A DNA stretch of 64,000 nt from Jonquetella anthropi DSM 22815 (GCF_000237805.1 NZ_CM001376.1:124001-188000); one strand, 5' to 3'; positions 53,338 through 61,226 are shown, numbered from the stretch's first letter. Numbers and translations are program-made. Notes: generated by a model not told the origin, from the letters alone.

Positions 53338-53751
53338 TTAGCGTTCTAGCTCTAATCCTCTATCCTGAGGCGCTCGAAGAAGGAATCCTCGATCATGACA
53401 ATATCCAATTCTGACTGGATCATGAGATACTTGAAAATTCCCCGTTAGATGTGATCGTATATGCTTGATAAGTCCTGTAGAAGTTTCTTGAAATATTAGG
53501 TTTTCCGTAACTCCAAGAATGCGTCCATCATAAGTTTGTCTCTGTTTTGCTAGTTGAGCACAATCCATTAGTAATCCTTGATATTTTCCTAGCGGTACCT
53601 GAGAAAGGTCTTTAACTTTATTACGTACTATTTCATAAGCTAACTGTTTTCTTGGAGTAGCCGCAACGAAAAGAATTTGTTCTGTAAATTTAGTTTTACG
53701 CCGTATGTCTAACTTAAGAGCAGTATTTGGGAAATATATATCTTTATTTTA
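53338..53751 (-). pseudogene. C-terminal half of a split PBECR4/KfrB-like gene
   Basis: Read leftwards, the frame is open from 53,751 to the stop at 53,338 (137 codons) but has no credible start; an internal ATG at 53,568 would give only 76 residues. The translation begins DIYFPNTALKLDIRRKTKFT and ends with a KfrB-like stretch (YDGRILGVTENLIFQETSTG). It is cut at its 5' end exactly where the AT-rich element begins. The missing N-terminal half is proposed to be the gene at 59,039-59,458 on the same strand. Confidence 0.65.
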
Positions 53752-53930
53752 AGTACAATACGGCACATAACCTCACCTACTTCTTCTAAGATGTATTAAT
53801 TATACAACAAGCAATTTATAAAGTCAATCAAAGCCACCAAGCAATATGCTCTATTGCTATCAATACTATGATATGTGTAATCATATCCAAAGCAGAAAGA
53901 TGAACGGTAAAATGTAGTAGGGTGAAAAAT

Positions 53931-54290
53931 ATGAAGCAGAACAAAGTGAAGTATGATTTTAAGGCTTTCGGGCAAGCCATAAAAGAAGCAAGAAAGGCAA
54001 AGGGCATATCGCGCAACCAGTTAGCGGACAGGCTGAACATTGCGCCGCGCTATATTGCGTCCATTGAGAACAGCGGACAGCACCCAAGCCTACAAATCTT
54101 TTATGAGCTTGTCACCTTTTTAGATGTGTCGGTAGACCAGTTCTTTTTTCCAAACGAGGAAACGGACAAATCTACGCAACGGCGGCAGCTCGACAGTCTG
54201 CTTGCTGATATGAGTAACCGGGATTTAACGATTATGACGGCAACTGCAAAGGGAATACAGGAAGCGAACAGCAAGGAAACGGGGGAATAA
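53931..54290 (+). CDS. XRE-family transcriptional regulator of conjugative-transposon type
   Basis: The 119-residue protein has an N-terminal helix-turn-helix (FGQAIKEARKAKGISRNQLADRLNIAPRYIASIENSGQHPS) followed by a helical tail. It is of the type common at the ends of Tn1549-like elements in Clostridia. ATG at 53,931 follows TAGGGTG; the GTG at 53,922 is an alternative. A terminator follows. Confidence 0.8.
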   Translation: MKQNKVKYDFKAFGQAIKEARKAKGISRNQLADRLNIAPRYIASIENSGQHPSLQIFYELVTFLDVSVDQFFFPNEETDKSTQRRQLDSLLADMSNRDLTIMTATAKGIQEANSKETGE

Positions 54291-54321
54291 AATCCTCCGT
54301 TTTTTGTCTGTGCTGCTATTG

Positions 54322-54358
54322 AAAACGTCGCAAATAGCGGCGTTTTTCTTTTTTTCGG
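54322..54358 (+). terminator. Terminator after the XRE regulator
   Basis: AAAACGTCGC and GCGGCGTTTT (one wobble pair) around a 5-base loop, followed by a T-rich run. Confidence 0.7.
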
Positions 54359-54421
54359 GGAATGTTTGGCAAATCCACATTTTAGGTGTGGAAGTATGCG
54401 AAAAGAAGAATAGCAAGCATA

Positions 54422-54550
54422 GGAAAGGGGTACCCTTTCCGTAAAAAATCTCTATTTCCCGCAGTTCCTGCGATAGAGATTTTGCTTGTACCCTCGCAGA
54501 CTAAAGCCTGCTGGGGCAGACCCTTGGGAAGTGTCCCAAACCCTCTATGA
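54422..54550. other. Cluster of inverted repeats, oriT-like
   Basis: Three perfect inverted repeats lie within about 125 bases directly upstream of the mobC stump: GGAAAGGG-GTA-CCCTTTCC (54,422-54,440); an 11-bp stem AAAATCTCTAT/ATAGAGATTTT enclosing CGCAG-TTC-CTGCG (54,445-54,483); and TTGGGA-AGTG-TCCCAA further on. Such structure just before a mobilization gene is what a transfer origin looks like, but no nic consensus is identified. Confidence 0.4.
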
Positions 54551-54571
54551 AAACAGAAAGGAAATTCACCT

Positions 54572-54742
54572 ATGAATAACAGAAAAAGAAATATGCAGAT
54601 TAAGTTTCGTGTTACGGAAGAAGAACGCAGCTTAATTGAAGAAAAAATGAAACAGGTGCCTACAAACAATATGGAAGCATACCTTCGGAAAATAGCGATA
54701 GACGGATATATCATTCAGGTCGATCACAGCGATATAGAATAA
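54572..54742 (+). pseudogene. MobC-like mobilization protein, truncated after 56 residues
   Basis: The short frame begins NNRKRNMQIKFRVTEEERSL and contains PTNNMEAYLRKIAIDGYIIQ, matching the N-terminal ribbon-helix-helix part of MobC relaxosome proteins of Tn1549-like elements. Complete versions are roughly twice as long. It ends at TAA shortly after the conserved block, after which the sequence changes to the promoter of the next gene. An AAAGGAAATT ribosome site is present. Confidence 0.6.
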
Positions 54743-54760
54743 GATTATTTAAGAGACTTC

Positions 54761-54788
54761 TTGAAAAAAATATGGCATATGCTATAAT
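54761..54788 (+). promoter_or_regulatory. Promoter of the HTH-ATPase-protease cassette
   Basis: TTGAAA and a perfect TATAAT are separated by 16 bases. The -10 box overlaps the first of two identical operator-like repeats. Confidence 0.65.
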
Positions 54789-54817
54789 AAAATAAAAAAA
54801 TAATGGCATATGCTATA
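54772..54817 (+). promoter_or_regulatory. Paired operator-like repeats
   Basis: ATGGCATATGCTATA occurs at 54,772-54,786 and again at 54,803-54,817, 31 bases (about three helical turns) apart. Each is nearly palindromic around CATATG. The first overlaps the -10 box and the second lies in the leader, so a repressor bound to both could block transcription; the adjacent HTH gene is the obvious candidate. Confidence 0.6.
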
Positions 54818-54836
54818 TTAAGAAAGAGGTATGATA

Positions 54837-55037
54837 ATGACATTTTCAGAGTTTGTTATTTTTGTGCGAAAGAACCTTGATTTAAGCCAAGAGCAGCTTG
54901 CTAGTGCAATAAATGTAAGTTATTCGACTATTAACCGCTGGGAGAACTGTCATGTTACACCAAGCAATCTAGCAGTGAAAAGTTTTTTTGATTTTTGTGA
55001 GAATAATTTCATCGATATTCCGGATGGGTTATTATAG
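54837..55037 (+). CDS. Small HTH (XRE-type) regulator of the defence cassette
   Basis: The 66-residue protein is little more than a helix-turn-helix (FVRKNLDLSQEQLASAINVSYSTINRWENCHVTPS). ATG at 54,837 has GAGG 7 bases upstream; ATG at 54,831 is too close to it. It precedes the ATPase gene by 44 bases and probably regulates the cassette through the paired operators. Confidence 0.75.
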   Translation: MTFSEFVIFVRKNLDLSQEQLASAINVSYSTINRWENCHVTPSNLAVKSFFDFCENNFIDIPDGLL

Positions 55038-55081
55038 AATCGCTTGCCATTTATCGTTGAAAATTTAGGAGGTAAAAAATT

Positions 55082-56107
55082 ATGGCAAGAGCAGATTTGA
55101 TATGTGAGTTAATAAAATATGGTTTAATAAATGACTATACAAACTTTAGGAAAGCTACTGAGGCGTTATGCGCCGAAGAACGTTCAAAGCAGCATACAGT
55201 ACTTGCAGCAAAAATTGATGAATTATTAAAAAAATCAAAAAAAGATACCGCGAAAGATAAATTGTTTTCACCAACGACTATCCGTGGTGGAACAAATGAA
55301 CAAAATCTTTTCTTGGAAAAGATTCCTAAAAAAAGACTAGATCATTTGATTCTTCCAAATCATATTAAATTAACCTGTCAAGATTTAATAACAGAACAAA
55401 ACCGTTCCGATTTACTGCAGTCATACGGCATAGAACCACGAAATAAAATTCTTTTAATTGGTCCTCCCGGAAACGGAAAAACTTCATTGGCAGAAGCAAT
55501 ATCCGAAGCATTGATGATACCGCTTCTTACAGTTAGGTATGAAAATATTATAGGTTCCTATCTCGGTGAAACCGCATCTCGATTATCAAGACTATTTGAT
55601 TATGTGAGAACCAGAGAGTGTGTTTTGTTTTTTGATGAGTTTGAAACACTAGGGAAAGAACGTGGGGACACGCATGAAACTGGTGAAATTAAACGTGTAG
55701 TAAGCTCTTTATTGATGCAAATTGATGCACTTCCAAGTTATGTCATTGTTATTGCTGCTACAAATCATGATACTTTACTTGATAAAGCAGCATGGCGTAG
55801 GTTTCAAGTCCGGCTAGAAATACCAAAACCAACCCGAAATAATTTGGAGGAATACTATCATTTTTTTGAAAAAGAAAAAGATTTTAAGTTCGGTTTGCAG
55901 CCCAGCACACTTGCGAAAAAAACATTAGGCATAAGCTATGCAGAAGCGGAGGAATTTGCATTATCAGTTTATAGACAGTATATTTTAAGTCTGCCGAATG
56001 ATAATGTGAAGGAAATTACCGAGAAGGCCATTCGTAGTTGGCAGTCTCAGGTAATTATTGCAAATAAAAATAAAGGAGGATTGGAAATATGCCAGACAGA
56101 CCTTTAA
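55082..56107 (+). CDS. AAA+ ATPase, IetA-like component of an ATPase/subtilase defence pair
   Basis: This 341-residue protein has a helical N-terminal region (about 1-110), then a classical AAA domain: Walker A LIGPPGNGKTSLAEAI, Walker B CVLFFDEFETLG, sensor 1 VIAATNHDTLLDKA and the AWRRFQVRLEIP arginine region. Co-occurrence with a subtilisin-like protease overlapping by 19 bases matches the IetAS system (first described as a plasmid incompatibility locus and later listed as anti-phage). AT-rich codon use differs sharply from flanking genes. Confidence 0.78.
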   Translation: MARADLICELIKYGLINDYTNFRKATEALCAEERSKQHTVLAAKIDELLKKSKKDTAKDKLFSPTTIRGGTNEQNLFLEKIPKKRLDHLILPNHIKLTCQDLITEQNRSDLLQSYGIEPRNKILLIGPPGNGKTSLAEAISEALMIPLLTVRYENIIGSYLGETASRLSRLFDYVRTRECVLFFDEFETLGKERGDTHETGEIKRVVSSLLMQIDALPSYVIVIAATNHDTLLDKAAWRRFQVRLEIPKPTRNNLEEYYHFFEKEKDFKFGLQPSTLAKKTLGISYAEAEEFALSVYRQYILSLPNDNVKEITEKAIRSWQSQVIIANKNKGGLEICQTDL

Positions 56108-58644
56108 TATTATTTCCGTCTCCAGAAAGAGCAGATCGTGAACACAAACCTCCCGTATTTACAAGGACAGTAAGTCCGTCTTTTGGAAAGCAGTTCACTC
56201 GGCTACAACCATCTTTTACTTTACTAAAAACTGCTTTTGAACAGAAGGCATTAAAAATTCAGCAATCTCCCACTGGGATTAACCCTGAATTTGCTTTGGT
56301 TTTTGAAATAATTGGAACTGTTGATAGTTTCTATACGGCAGTGAAAAATACAGATGGTCTTGAATGGATATTTGACAGCGAGACTGAACCATTTGATCCG
56401 GATGATGATTTTTACCAAGTAGACAGTAAATCTGGTGAAAAGATTGAAAATTCACTAAACGGGAAACTATATTGTGTAATGTCTAATCAACAGGCGATGT
56501 CGCAATTATTATCATTGTGGCAAAGATATCAAAATGGAGAAACAGATGTATTCAAACGGGGGTTTGCAGGACTCCGTGATGTTTTTACCCAAATAAAAGA
56601 CTTAAGGAAGTGGGACGCAAGAGATAGAATTGAAGAAACACACGCTTTAGAATATTGGCGTGAATCGCTGGAATTTGATGGGGATTCTCCCGTTCCGTTT
56701 GAAATCGAACTGTTCTTTAGAAGTGATGCGGCAAAAAGAAGTAATTCTGCTGAAACGATTCACAGCGAAATTCAATTGTTAGAAGGACATGTAATTCAGG
56801 AATGTATAATAGATGAAATATTTTACCATGGTATGTTAGTTGAACTACCAAGAACTTCTATTGAGAGATTAGTTAATCAATATGAAGAAATTGAATTATC
56901 GCAAGTTGACGATATCATGTTCTTCCGTCCTGTTTGTCAATCTGCATTTGTTTCTACAACGGACTCAGAAGTATACACTTCTACTGAAGAAGCATCATTA
57001 CCGACAGGTGATGCTGTGGTTGCCGTTTTTGACGGTATGCCAATGCAAAATCACCGTCTGCTTCGTGGACGAGTTATCATTGATGATCCTGATGACTATG
57101 CTACGGGATATGAAAGCAAATATCGTGTTCATGGTACTTCGATGGTCTCCCTTGCAATTTATGGTGATATTAAAAGGAATGACGCTCCTATTAGTAGTCC
57201 CGTATATGTGAGACCTATTTTACGACCGAAACAAAGCGGCTTCGATAAGATTACAGAAGGTGTTCCGGATGACAGTATGTTTATTGATGTTCTTCACCGA
57301 GCTGTAAAGAGAATGATGGAGGGAGAGGGTCAAGAGAGCGCAACGGCCCCCAATACTAAAGTAATTAATTTGTCTATTGGAGACCCTGTGCGACAGTTGG
57401 CTGTCACAATGAGCCCGACTGCGCGACTGCTCGATTTTCTTGCCTATAAATATAAGATTTTGTTTATCATAAGTGCCGGCAACCACCCAGAGATTGTAAA
57501 CTTTATAGATAAACCGTTCGACGAACTAAAATCTCTTGACATAACACAGAGAAGTAACATTTTTGCTGAGATCATAAAAGATAATCAACGCAATCTTAAA
57601 ATATTGGCACCCGCAGAAAGTTTGAATGGACTTACAATCGGTGCTTTGTATGATGATTTCACTAATGTAAATGAAACCGATCGTTTTATTTGGGCCGTTG
57701 ACAGGGGACTACCATCCCCTATATCTGCAATTGGAAAAGGGTATCGTTCTATCATTACTCCGGACTTGTTTTATTATGGTGGTAGAGAATTTGTCAGAGG
57801 AAGATTTGATGGTAAAATCAATTGGGTAGAATCTTCGCGTGAGCCAGGATGCTTATCTGCTGCTCCATATGGAACGGGCGCCACAGATGGATGTGCTTTT
57901 TCTTTTGGAACTAGCGATGCTGCCGCACAAATAACACATGAAGCAGCAAAATGCCATGATGTACTTAATCAGATATTTCTTGACGAAACAGGTACCAAGA
58001 TGCCAGCAGATTCTACGGCAATCCTTTTGAAGGCTATGCTCACACATGGTGCATCATGGGAATCTATTGCTGATAAAATTGCTTCATCAATGGAAACTTC
58101 CCCAAAAAAATTAAGTAAATGGCTTGGAAACGGTATTCCTAATATAAGTCGTGTTATAGAGTGCACTAAAGAACGCATAACTCTTATTGGACTTGGAGCA
58201 TTAAAGAAAGATGAAGGGGATATCTTTAGACTCCCGCTTCCTGTAGACTTTTCGTCTCGCCTAATGAAACGGAAGCTAACTGTTACCTTAGCTTATCTTT
58301 CTCCTGTTGTACCAAATAAGCAAACATATCGAGGTGCACAACTATGGTTTAATATTGATGATGGTGGAAAGGGTCTTGTTCCAGAGAGGCAAAATACAGA
58401 ATGGCAGGCAGTTCGTAAGGGGTCATTACAACATGAGATTTTTACTGGAGAAAACCCAATCGTCTGGAATGATGATGATCTTATTATAAAAGTAAATTGT
58501 AGAGAGGAAGCAATTAAACTTAAAAAAGATGAAATACCATATTGTATATTTGTAAGTTTTGAAGTGGCAGAGGGGTTTGATGTGGATTTATATGCTGATG
58601 TTTCAATAAGAATTCGCCATCATGTCCAGATTTCAAGCAACTAA
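56089..58644 (+). CDS. Subtilisin-like (S8) serine protease, IetS-like partner
   Basis: The 851-residue protein has a long N-terminal region (about 1-300) without a signal peptide, then an S8 peptidase domain with an apparent catalytic triad: Asp315 in VAVFDGM, His348 in YRVHGTSM and Ser609 in FSFGTSDAAA. The C-terminal 200 residues resemble a beta-sandwich. Cytosolic location and pairing with an AAA ATPase suggest regulated proteolysis triggered by an invader. The gene order is regulator-ATPase-protease. Confidence 0.78.
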   Translation: MPDRPLILFPSPERADREHKPPVFTRTVSPSFGKQFTRLQPSFTLLKTAFEQKALKIQQSPTGINPEFALVFEIIGTVDSFYTAVKNTDGLEWIFDSETEPFDPDDDFYQVDSKSGEKIENSLNGKLYCVMSNQQAMSQLLSLWQRYQNGETDVFKRGFAGLRDVFTQIKDLRKWDARDRIEETHALEYWRESLEFDGDSPVPFEIELFFRSDAAKRSNSAETIHSEIQLLEGHVIQECIIDEIFYHGMLVELPRTSIERLVNQYEEIELSQVDDIMFFRPVCQSAFVSTTDSEVYTSTEEASLPTGDAVVAVFDGMPMQNHRLLRGRVIIDDPDDYATGYESKYRVHGTSMVSLAIYGDIKRNDAPISSPVYVRPILRPKQSGFDKITEGVPDDSMFIDVLHRAVKRMMEGEGQESATAPNTKVINLSIGDPVRQLAVTMSPTARLLDFLAYKYKILFIISAGNHPEIVNFIDKPFDELKSLDITQRSNIFAEIIKDNQRNLKILAPAESLNGLTIGALYDDFTNVNETDRFIWAVDRGLPSPISAIGKGYRSIITPDLFYYGGREFVRGRFDGKINWVESSREPGCLSAAPYGTGATDGCAFSFGTSDAAAQITHEAAKCHDVLNQIFLDETGTKMPADSTAILLKAMLTHGASWESIADKIASSMETSPKKLSKWLGNGIPNISRVIECTKERITLIGLGALKKDEGDIFRLPLPVDFSSRLMKRKLTVTLAYLSPVVPNKQTYRGAQLWFNIDDGGKGLVPERQNTEWQAVRKGSLQHEIFTGENPIVWNDDDLIIKVNCREEAIKLKKDEIPYCIFVSFEVAEGFDVDLYADVSIRIRHHVQISSN

Positions 58645-59038
58645 AAAGTTTTGTCTTTTTCTGTTCCAAAAACTGCCATACTAATACTCCTTTTATTTTT
58701 ATTTGTTACGCAGTAAAAAGGCGATTTTGAAAGAAAAGGTATATTACCCTTACTTTCTCAAAATCGCCCTTTGAAAGCCTTATATTTCAAGCCCTTGCTT
58801 ACTTCTACCTCGTAACATGGACATGAAAAAAGCGGTATTCCTATGTTTCCTTTAACAGAAACGAAAGATCACCGCTTTTATGATTTCCTATTTAATTTTG
58901 CACTTTCTTTATACCTTGTGTTATCTGTGGTAAAACGTTTCTATCTGCAAGAGTTTTTACAGCACATCAAGGCTCTTCCCTCAAAAGTAGTAAATTGGTA
59001 GTAAATTCAACTTGTACTCTTGCAAATATCCTTGTATT
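58645..59038. other. Right-end region of the AT-rich element
   Basis: No gene longer than about 50 codons is supported; one 52-residue frame (58,843-59,001, ending SKVVNW) may be chance or an integrase stump. A long hairpin spans 58,717-58,772 (AAAGGCGATTTTGA and its near-complement) and another spans about 58,828-58,881 (AAAGCGGT/ACCGCTTT). Confidence 0.45.
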
Positions 59039-59458
59039 TCAAGGGGTTTGAGGGTTAGTTATTAAATTTAATATAAATCCCATACAAGCAATCACAGTTC
59101 CAGCTAAAATATCTGTTTGAATTAAGCGCCCCACGCCATTAAATGGTCCTATCATTTGGGCTGTTTTAGGACAAACAATTAGCGACGAGAGGGCCGATAG
59201 CTTTAACGTCGTTGTTTGGTCATCTCTAGGAGCAATATCTTTTATATGCAATTTTTGATGTAGAGCTTTTCTAAAAAAATCATGACAATCTAATTGAGTT
59301 TCTATACCGGTTAAATGCAAAAAGTTTCTAGGGTGAAAAACAGCATTAATACAATAATTGGAAGAGCAAAAAAGGACCTTTCTATAACAAAGTTGCTTAT
59401 CATACTCCTGCGCTAAATCAAAAATCTTCGTAAGCAAAAGGGCCTTATCTTGGTTCAT
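59039..59458 (-). CDS. PBECR4-like nuclease-domain protein, N-terminal half of a split gene
   Basis: The 139-residue product resembles PBECR4 (phage Barnase-EndoU-ColicinE5/D-RelE-like nuclease 4) domains: a VLFCSSNYCINAVFHPRNFLHLTG core, FFRKALHQKLHIKDI and TTLKLSALSSLIV. Its stop codon lies inside the terminal inverted repeat of the inserted element, so the end is artificial. The natural continuation is proposed to be the remnant at 53,338-53,751. The ATG follows a GAAGGAG site directly after a terminator. Confidence 0.62.
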   Translation of the reverse strand: MNQDKALLLTKIFDLAQEYDKQLCYRKVLFCSSNYCINAVFHPRNFLHLTGIETQLDCHDFFRKALHQKLHIKDIAPRDDQTTTLKLSALSSLIVCPKTAQMIGPFNGVGRLIQTDILAGTVIACMGFILNLITNPQTP

Positions 59459-59475
59459 AATGTCTCCTTCTCAGT

Positions 59476-59504
59476 AAAAAGGGACACGGTTTAAACCGTG
59501 TCCC
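59476..59504 (-). terminator. Perfect 24-bp palindrome with leftward T-run
   Basis: GGGACACGGTTT is followed directly by its exact complement, and on the minus strand by TTTTT. It lies between the 83-bp repeats and the ribosome site of the PBECR4-like gene, so it may be a terminator of upstream leftward transcription or an attenuator. Confidence 0.65.
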
Positions 59505-59513
59505 TTAACGACT

Positions 59514-59687
59514 GATTTTAGAGCTGTCCGCCAGCTTTCGGGCTCAGTGATGTCGTCCCGAGACTTATTCGGCTCATAAAGCACCGAATCCTTTCGGATT
59601 TTAGAGCTGTCCGCCAGCTTTCGGGCTCAGTGATGTCGTCCCGAGACTTATTCGGCTCATAAAGCACCGAATCCTTTCGGATTTTAG
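59514..59687. repeat. 83-bp tandem repeat, two copies plus 8 bases
   Basis: Units start at 59,514 and 59,597 with GATTTTAGAGCTGTCCGCCA and appear identical; a third copy begins at 59,680 and breaks off after GATTTTAG. Each unit contains a CCGAA...TTCGG inverted repeat. The 68-codon leftward frame across it is just the repeat translated and is not regarded as a gene. Confidence 0.88.
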
Positions 59688-59836
59688 GTGTCAGCCGCAC
59701 CTGTTGCTGATTCAAGTATAGCAAACGCCGATGAAATGTAATAAGAAAAAAATACCTATTTTAATCTTAATGGCATTATTTAAAAACTCTATTTAATAAC
59801 ATTATTTATAGCGTCAGTATCACGTAATATTAAGCG

Positions 59837-60043
59837 CTAGTATTTTTTACCATCCATACATGACCCTGTGTAGACGCGCATTTGGGGCTCTTTCTTTCCA
59901 GCCTGGGGCTGGCTGCTTTCGACCTGAGTCTGCTTGTTTTCAGCTTTTGGGGCATTGATCCGCATGGCCAAGTTTGCTGTGACGGCAATCAATAGGACGG
60001 CTAAAATGGCAATGATGATCTTCAGTTTCTTTTCCTTGTCCAT
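59837..60043 (-). CDS. Small single-span membrane protein of unknown function
   Basis: From the ATG at 60,043 (AAGGAG 8 bases upstream) the 68-residue protein has a short basic start (DKEKKLK), one membrane helix (IIIAILAVLLIAVTANLAM) and a polar tail with many Gln and Lys ending YTGSCMDGKKY. It resembles small plasmid or phage accessory membrane proteins, but no family is recognised. Confidence 0.55.
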   Translation of the reverse strand: MDKEKKLKIIIAILAVLLIAVTANLAMRINAPKAENKQTQVESSQPQAGKKEPQMRVYTGSCMDGKKY

Positions 60044-60161
60044 GCCTCTCACTCCTTAGAGCACAATAGAATTGTGTAATAAACTAAGGTTATTTGCACA
60101 ATCTAATTTTGTTTAAAAATATCACAAAGCAAGATAAAAAACAACTAAATCTTTAAAAAAA

Positions 60162-60440
60162 TTATTTTTTTGCTGTTGTATTGGCTCGGCAACGATAAAT
60201 ATAGTTGTAGACTGTTCGGCATGAAATTTTGTACTTAGCTGCAAGGACAGAGACAAGTTCGCCGCTGTGGTAGTCTTTGACGAGCTTTTTTTGAGCTTCG
60301 CTAGACAAAAGCCGTCTTCGACCAAAGATGACGCCGTGTGCCCGTGCCGCTCGTAAACCTTCAAGGGTACGCTCACGGATGACATTTCTTTCAAACTCAG
60401 CCATAACGGCAAAAACGTGCAAAATAAGCCGGCCAGCGCC
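60162..60440 (-). pseudogene. Serine resolvase/invertase, C-terminal remnant
   Basis: Reading leftwards from about 60,440 the frame gives GAGRLILHVFAVMAEFERN, the end of the resolvase catalytic domain, then the recombinase hinge VIRERTLEGLRAARAHG and a C-terminal HTH (LAAKYKISCRTVYNYI). The N-terminal 100 or so residues with the catalytic Ser are missing; beyond about 60,440 the sequence is an ABC permease in the opposite orientation. A TTG at 60,422 is the first possible start but is internal to the domain. Confidence 0.72.
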
Positions 60441-61175
60441 CTTGGAGCGTGGATTTTTGCGGTTGGTCTCCGCGGCGGGCTGCCGCCGTGGTTCGCTGTG
60501 GGGCTGGCTTTGGCCGCCGGCGTGGGGGCGGGCTGGCTGAACGGCATCTTGGTGGCGTATCTCCGAATGCCTGGCATGATCGCGACGATCGGGACTCAGT
60601 TCGCCTGGCGTGGATTTTTGCTTCTGGCGTCCGATGGGTTGGCTCTTCCTTTGGCCTCGTTTTCCAGAACGGCGCCTTTTCAGGTCTTTGCCGGGCGAAT
60701 TGGCTCGTGGATGCTGCCGGCGCAGGCACTGTGGGCTCTTGTGATCGCCGGAGGGTGCGCTGTGGCGCTGAACCGGACGCCTTTCGGCGAGGCGGCTCTT
60801 TTTGTGGGAGATAACCGGGGCGCGGCGGAGATGATGGGGATTAAACCTCGGCGGGTCATTATGAAGGGCTATCTGCTGATGGGCTTCCTAGCGGCTCTGG
60901 CCGGGCTGATCTCAACCGCCGAGCTGGCGAACTGGTGGCCAACTCAGGGCGACGGCTACATGCTTCTGGCCTTTGCGGCGGTTTTTGTCGGCGGGACGTC
61001 GGCCCAGGGCGGCGAGGGGACGGTTTACGGTACGGCCGTCGGGTCTTTGATCATCGGTATTATCGAGGGCGGGATCGTGGCAGCCGGTTTGACCGGGTTC
61101 TGGACGCGGTTGATTCACGGCTTGGTGATTATCACGTCGGTCTGTCTGTACTCGCTTTTATCCCGCCGGCGATAG
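60417..61175 (+). pseudogene. Sugar ABC transporter permease (RbsC/LsrC-like), 5'-truncated
   Basis: The frame from about 60,440 encodes a BPD_transp_2-type permease (GLNGILVAYLRMPGMIATIGT-like core, MMGIKPRRVIMKGYLLMGFLAALAGL cytoplasmic loop, VFVGGTSAQGGEGTVYGT near the end). Compared with complete RbsC-type permeases it lacks roughly 80 N-terminal residues, including the first helices and the G-DLSVG motif. The GTG at 60,417 belongs to the foreign side of the junction. No ABC ATPase or binding-protein gene remains next to it. Confidence 0.7.
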
Positions 61176-61209
61176 GCTCGGCCGGCCGCTTTAAGTCGAC
61201 TTTTTTATT

Positions 61210-61226
61210 TTATCGTGCTACGATAA
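61210..61226 (+). promoter_or_regulatory. Inverted repeat upstream of the symporter gene
   Basis: TTATCGT-GCT-ACGATAA, a perfect 7-bp inverted repeat 31 bases before the start codon, is a possible operator. Confidence 0.4.

Larger units (their letters stand above)
53748..59042 (+). mobile_element. AT-rich Firmicutes-like element carrying an IetAS-like pair, inserted in a PBECR4-type gene
   Basis: The left end (TTTAAGTACAA, 53,748-53,758) and the right end read inward (TTGAAATACAA, 59,042-59,032) match at 9 of 11 positions as imperfect terminal inverted repeats, as in Tn916/Tn1549-type transposons. Contents are AT-rich, with Firmicutes-style codons, unlike the flanks. It holds an XRE regulator, a mobC stump with hairpins, a second XRE regulator and the ATPase/protease pair. 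No integrase or excisionase is seen, so it is probably a deleted, immobile derivative. Confidence 0.6.

Noticed and set aside
58843-59001. 52-residue frame ending SKVVNW as an integrase remnant
   Set aside because: No catalytic motif visible and no ribosome site; mentioned only as a possibility in the element-end entry.
59518-59724. 68-codon leftward frame
   Set aside because: It simply translates the 83-bp tandem repeat.
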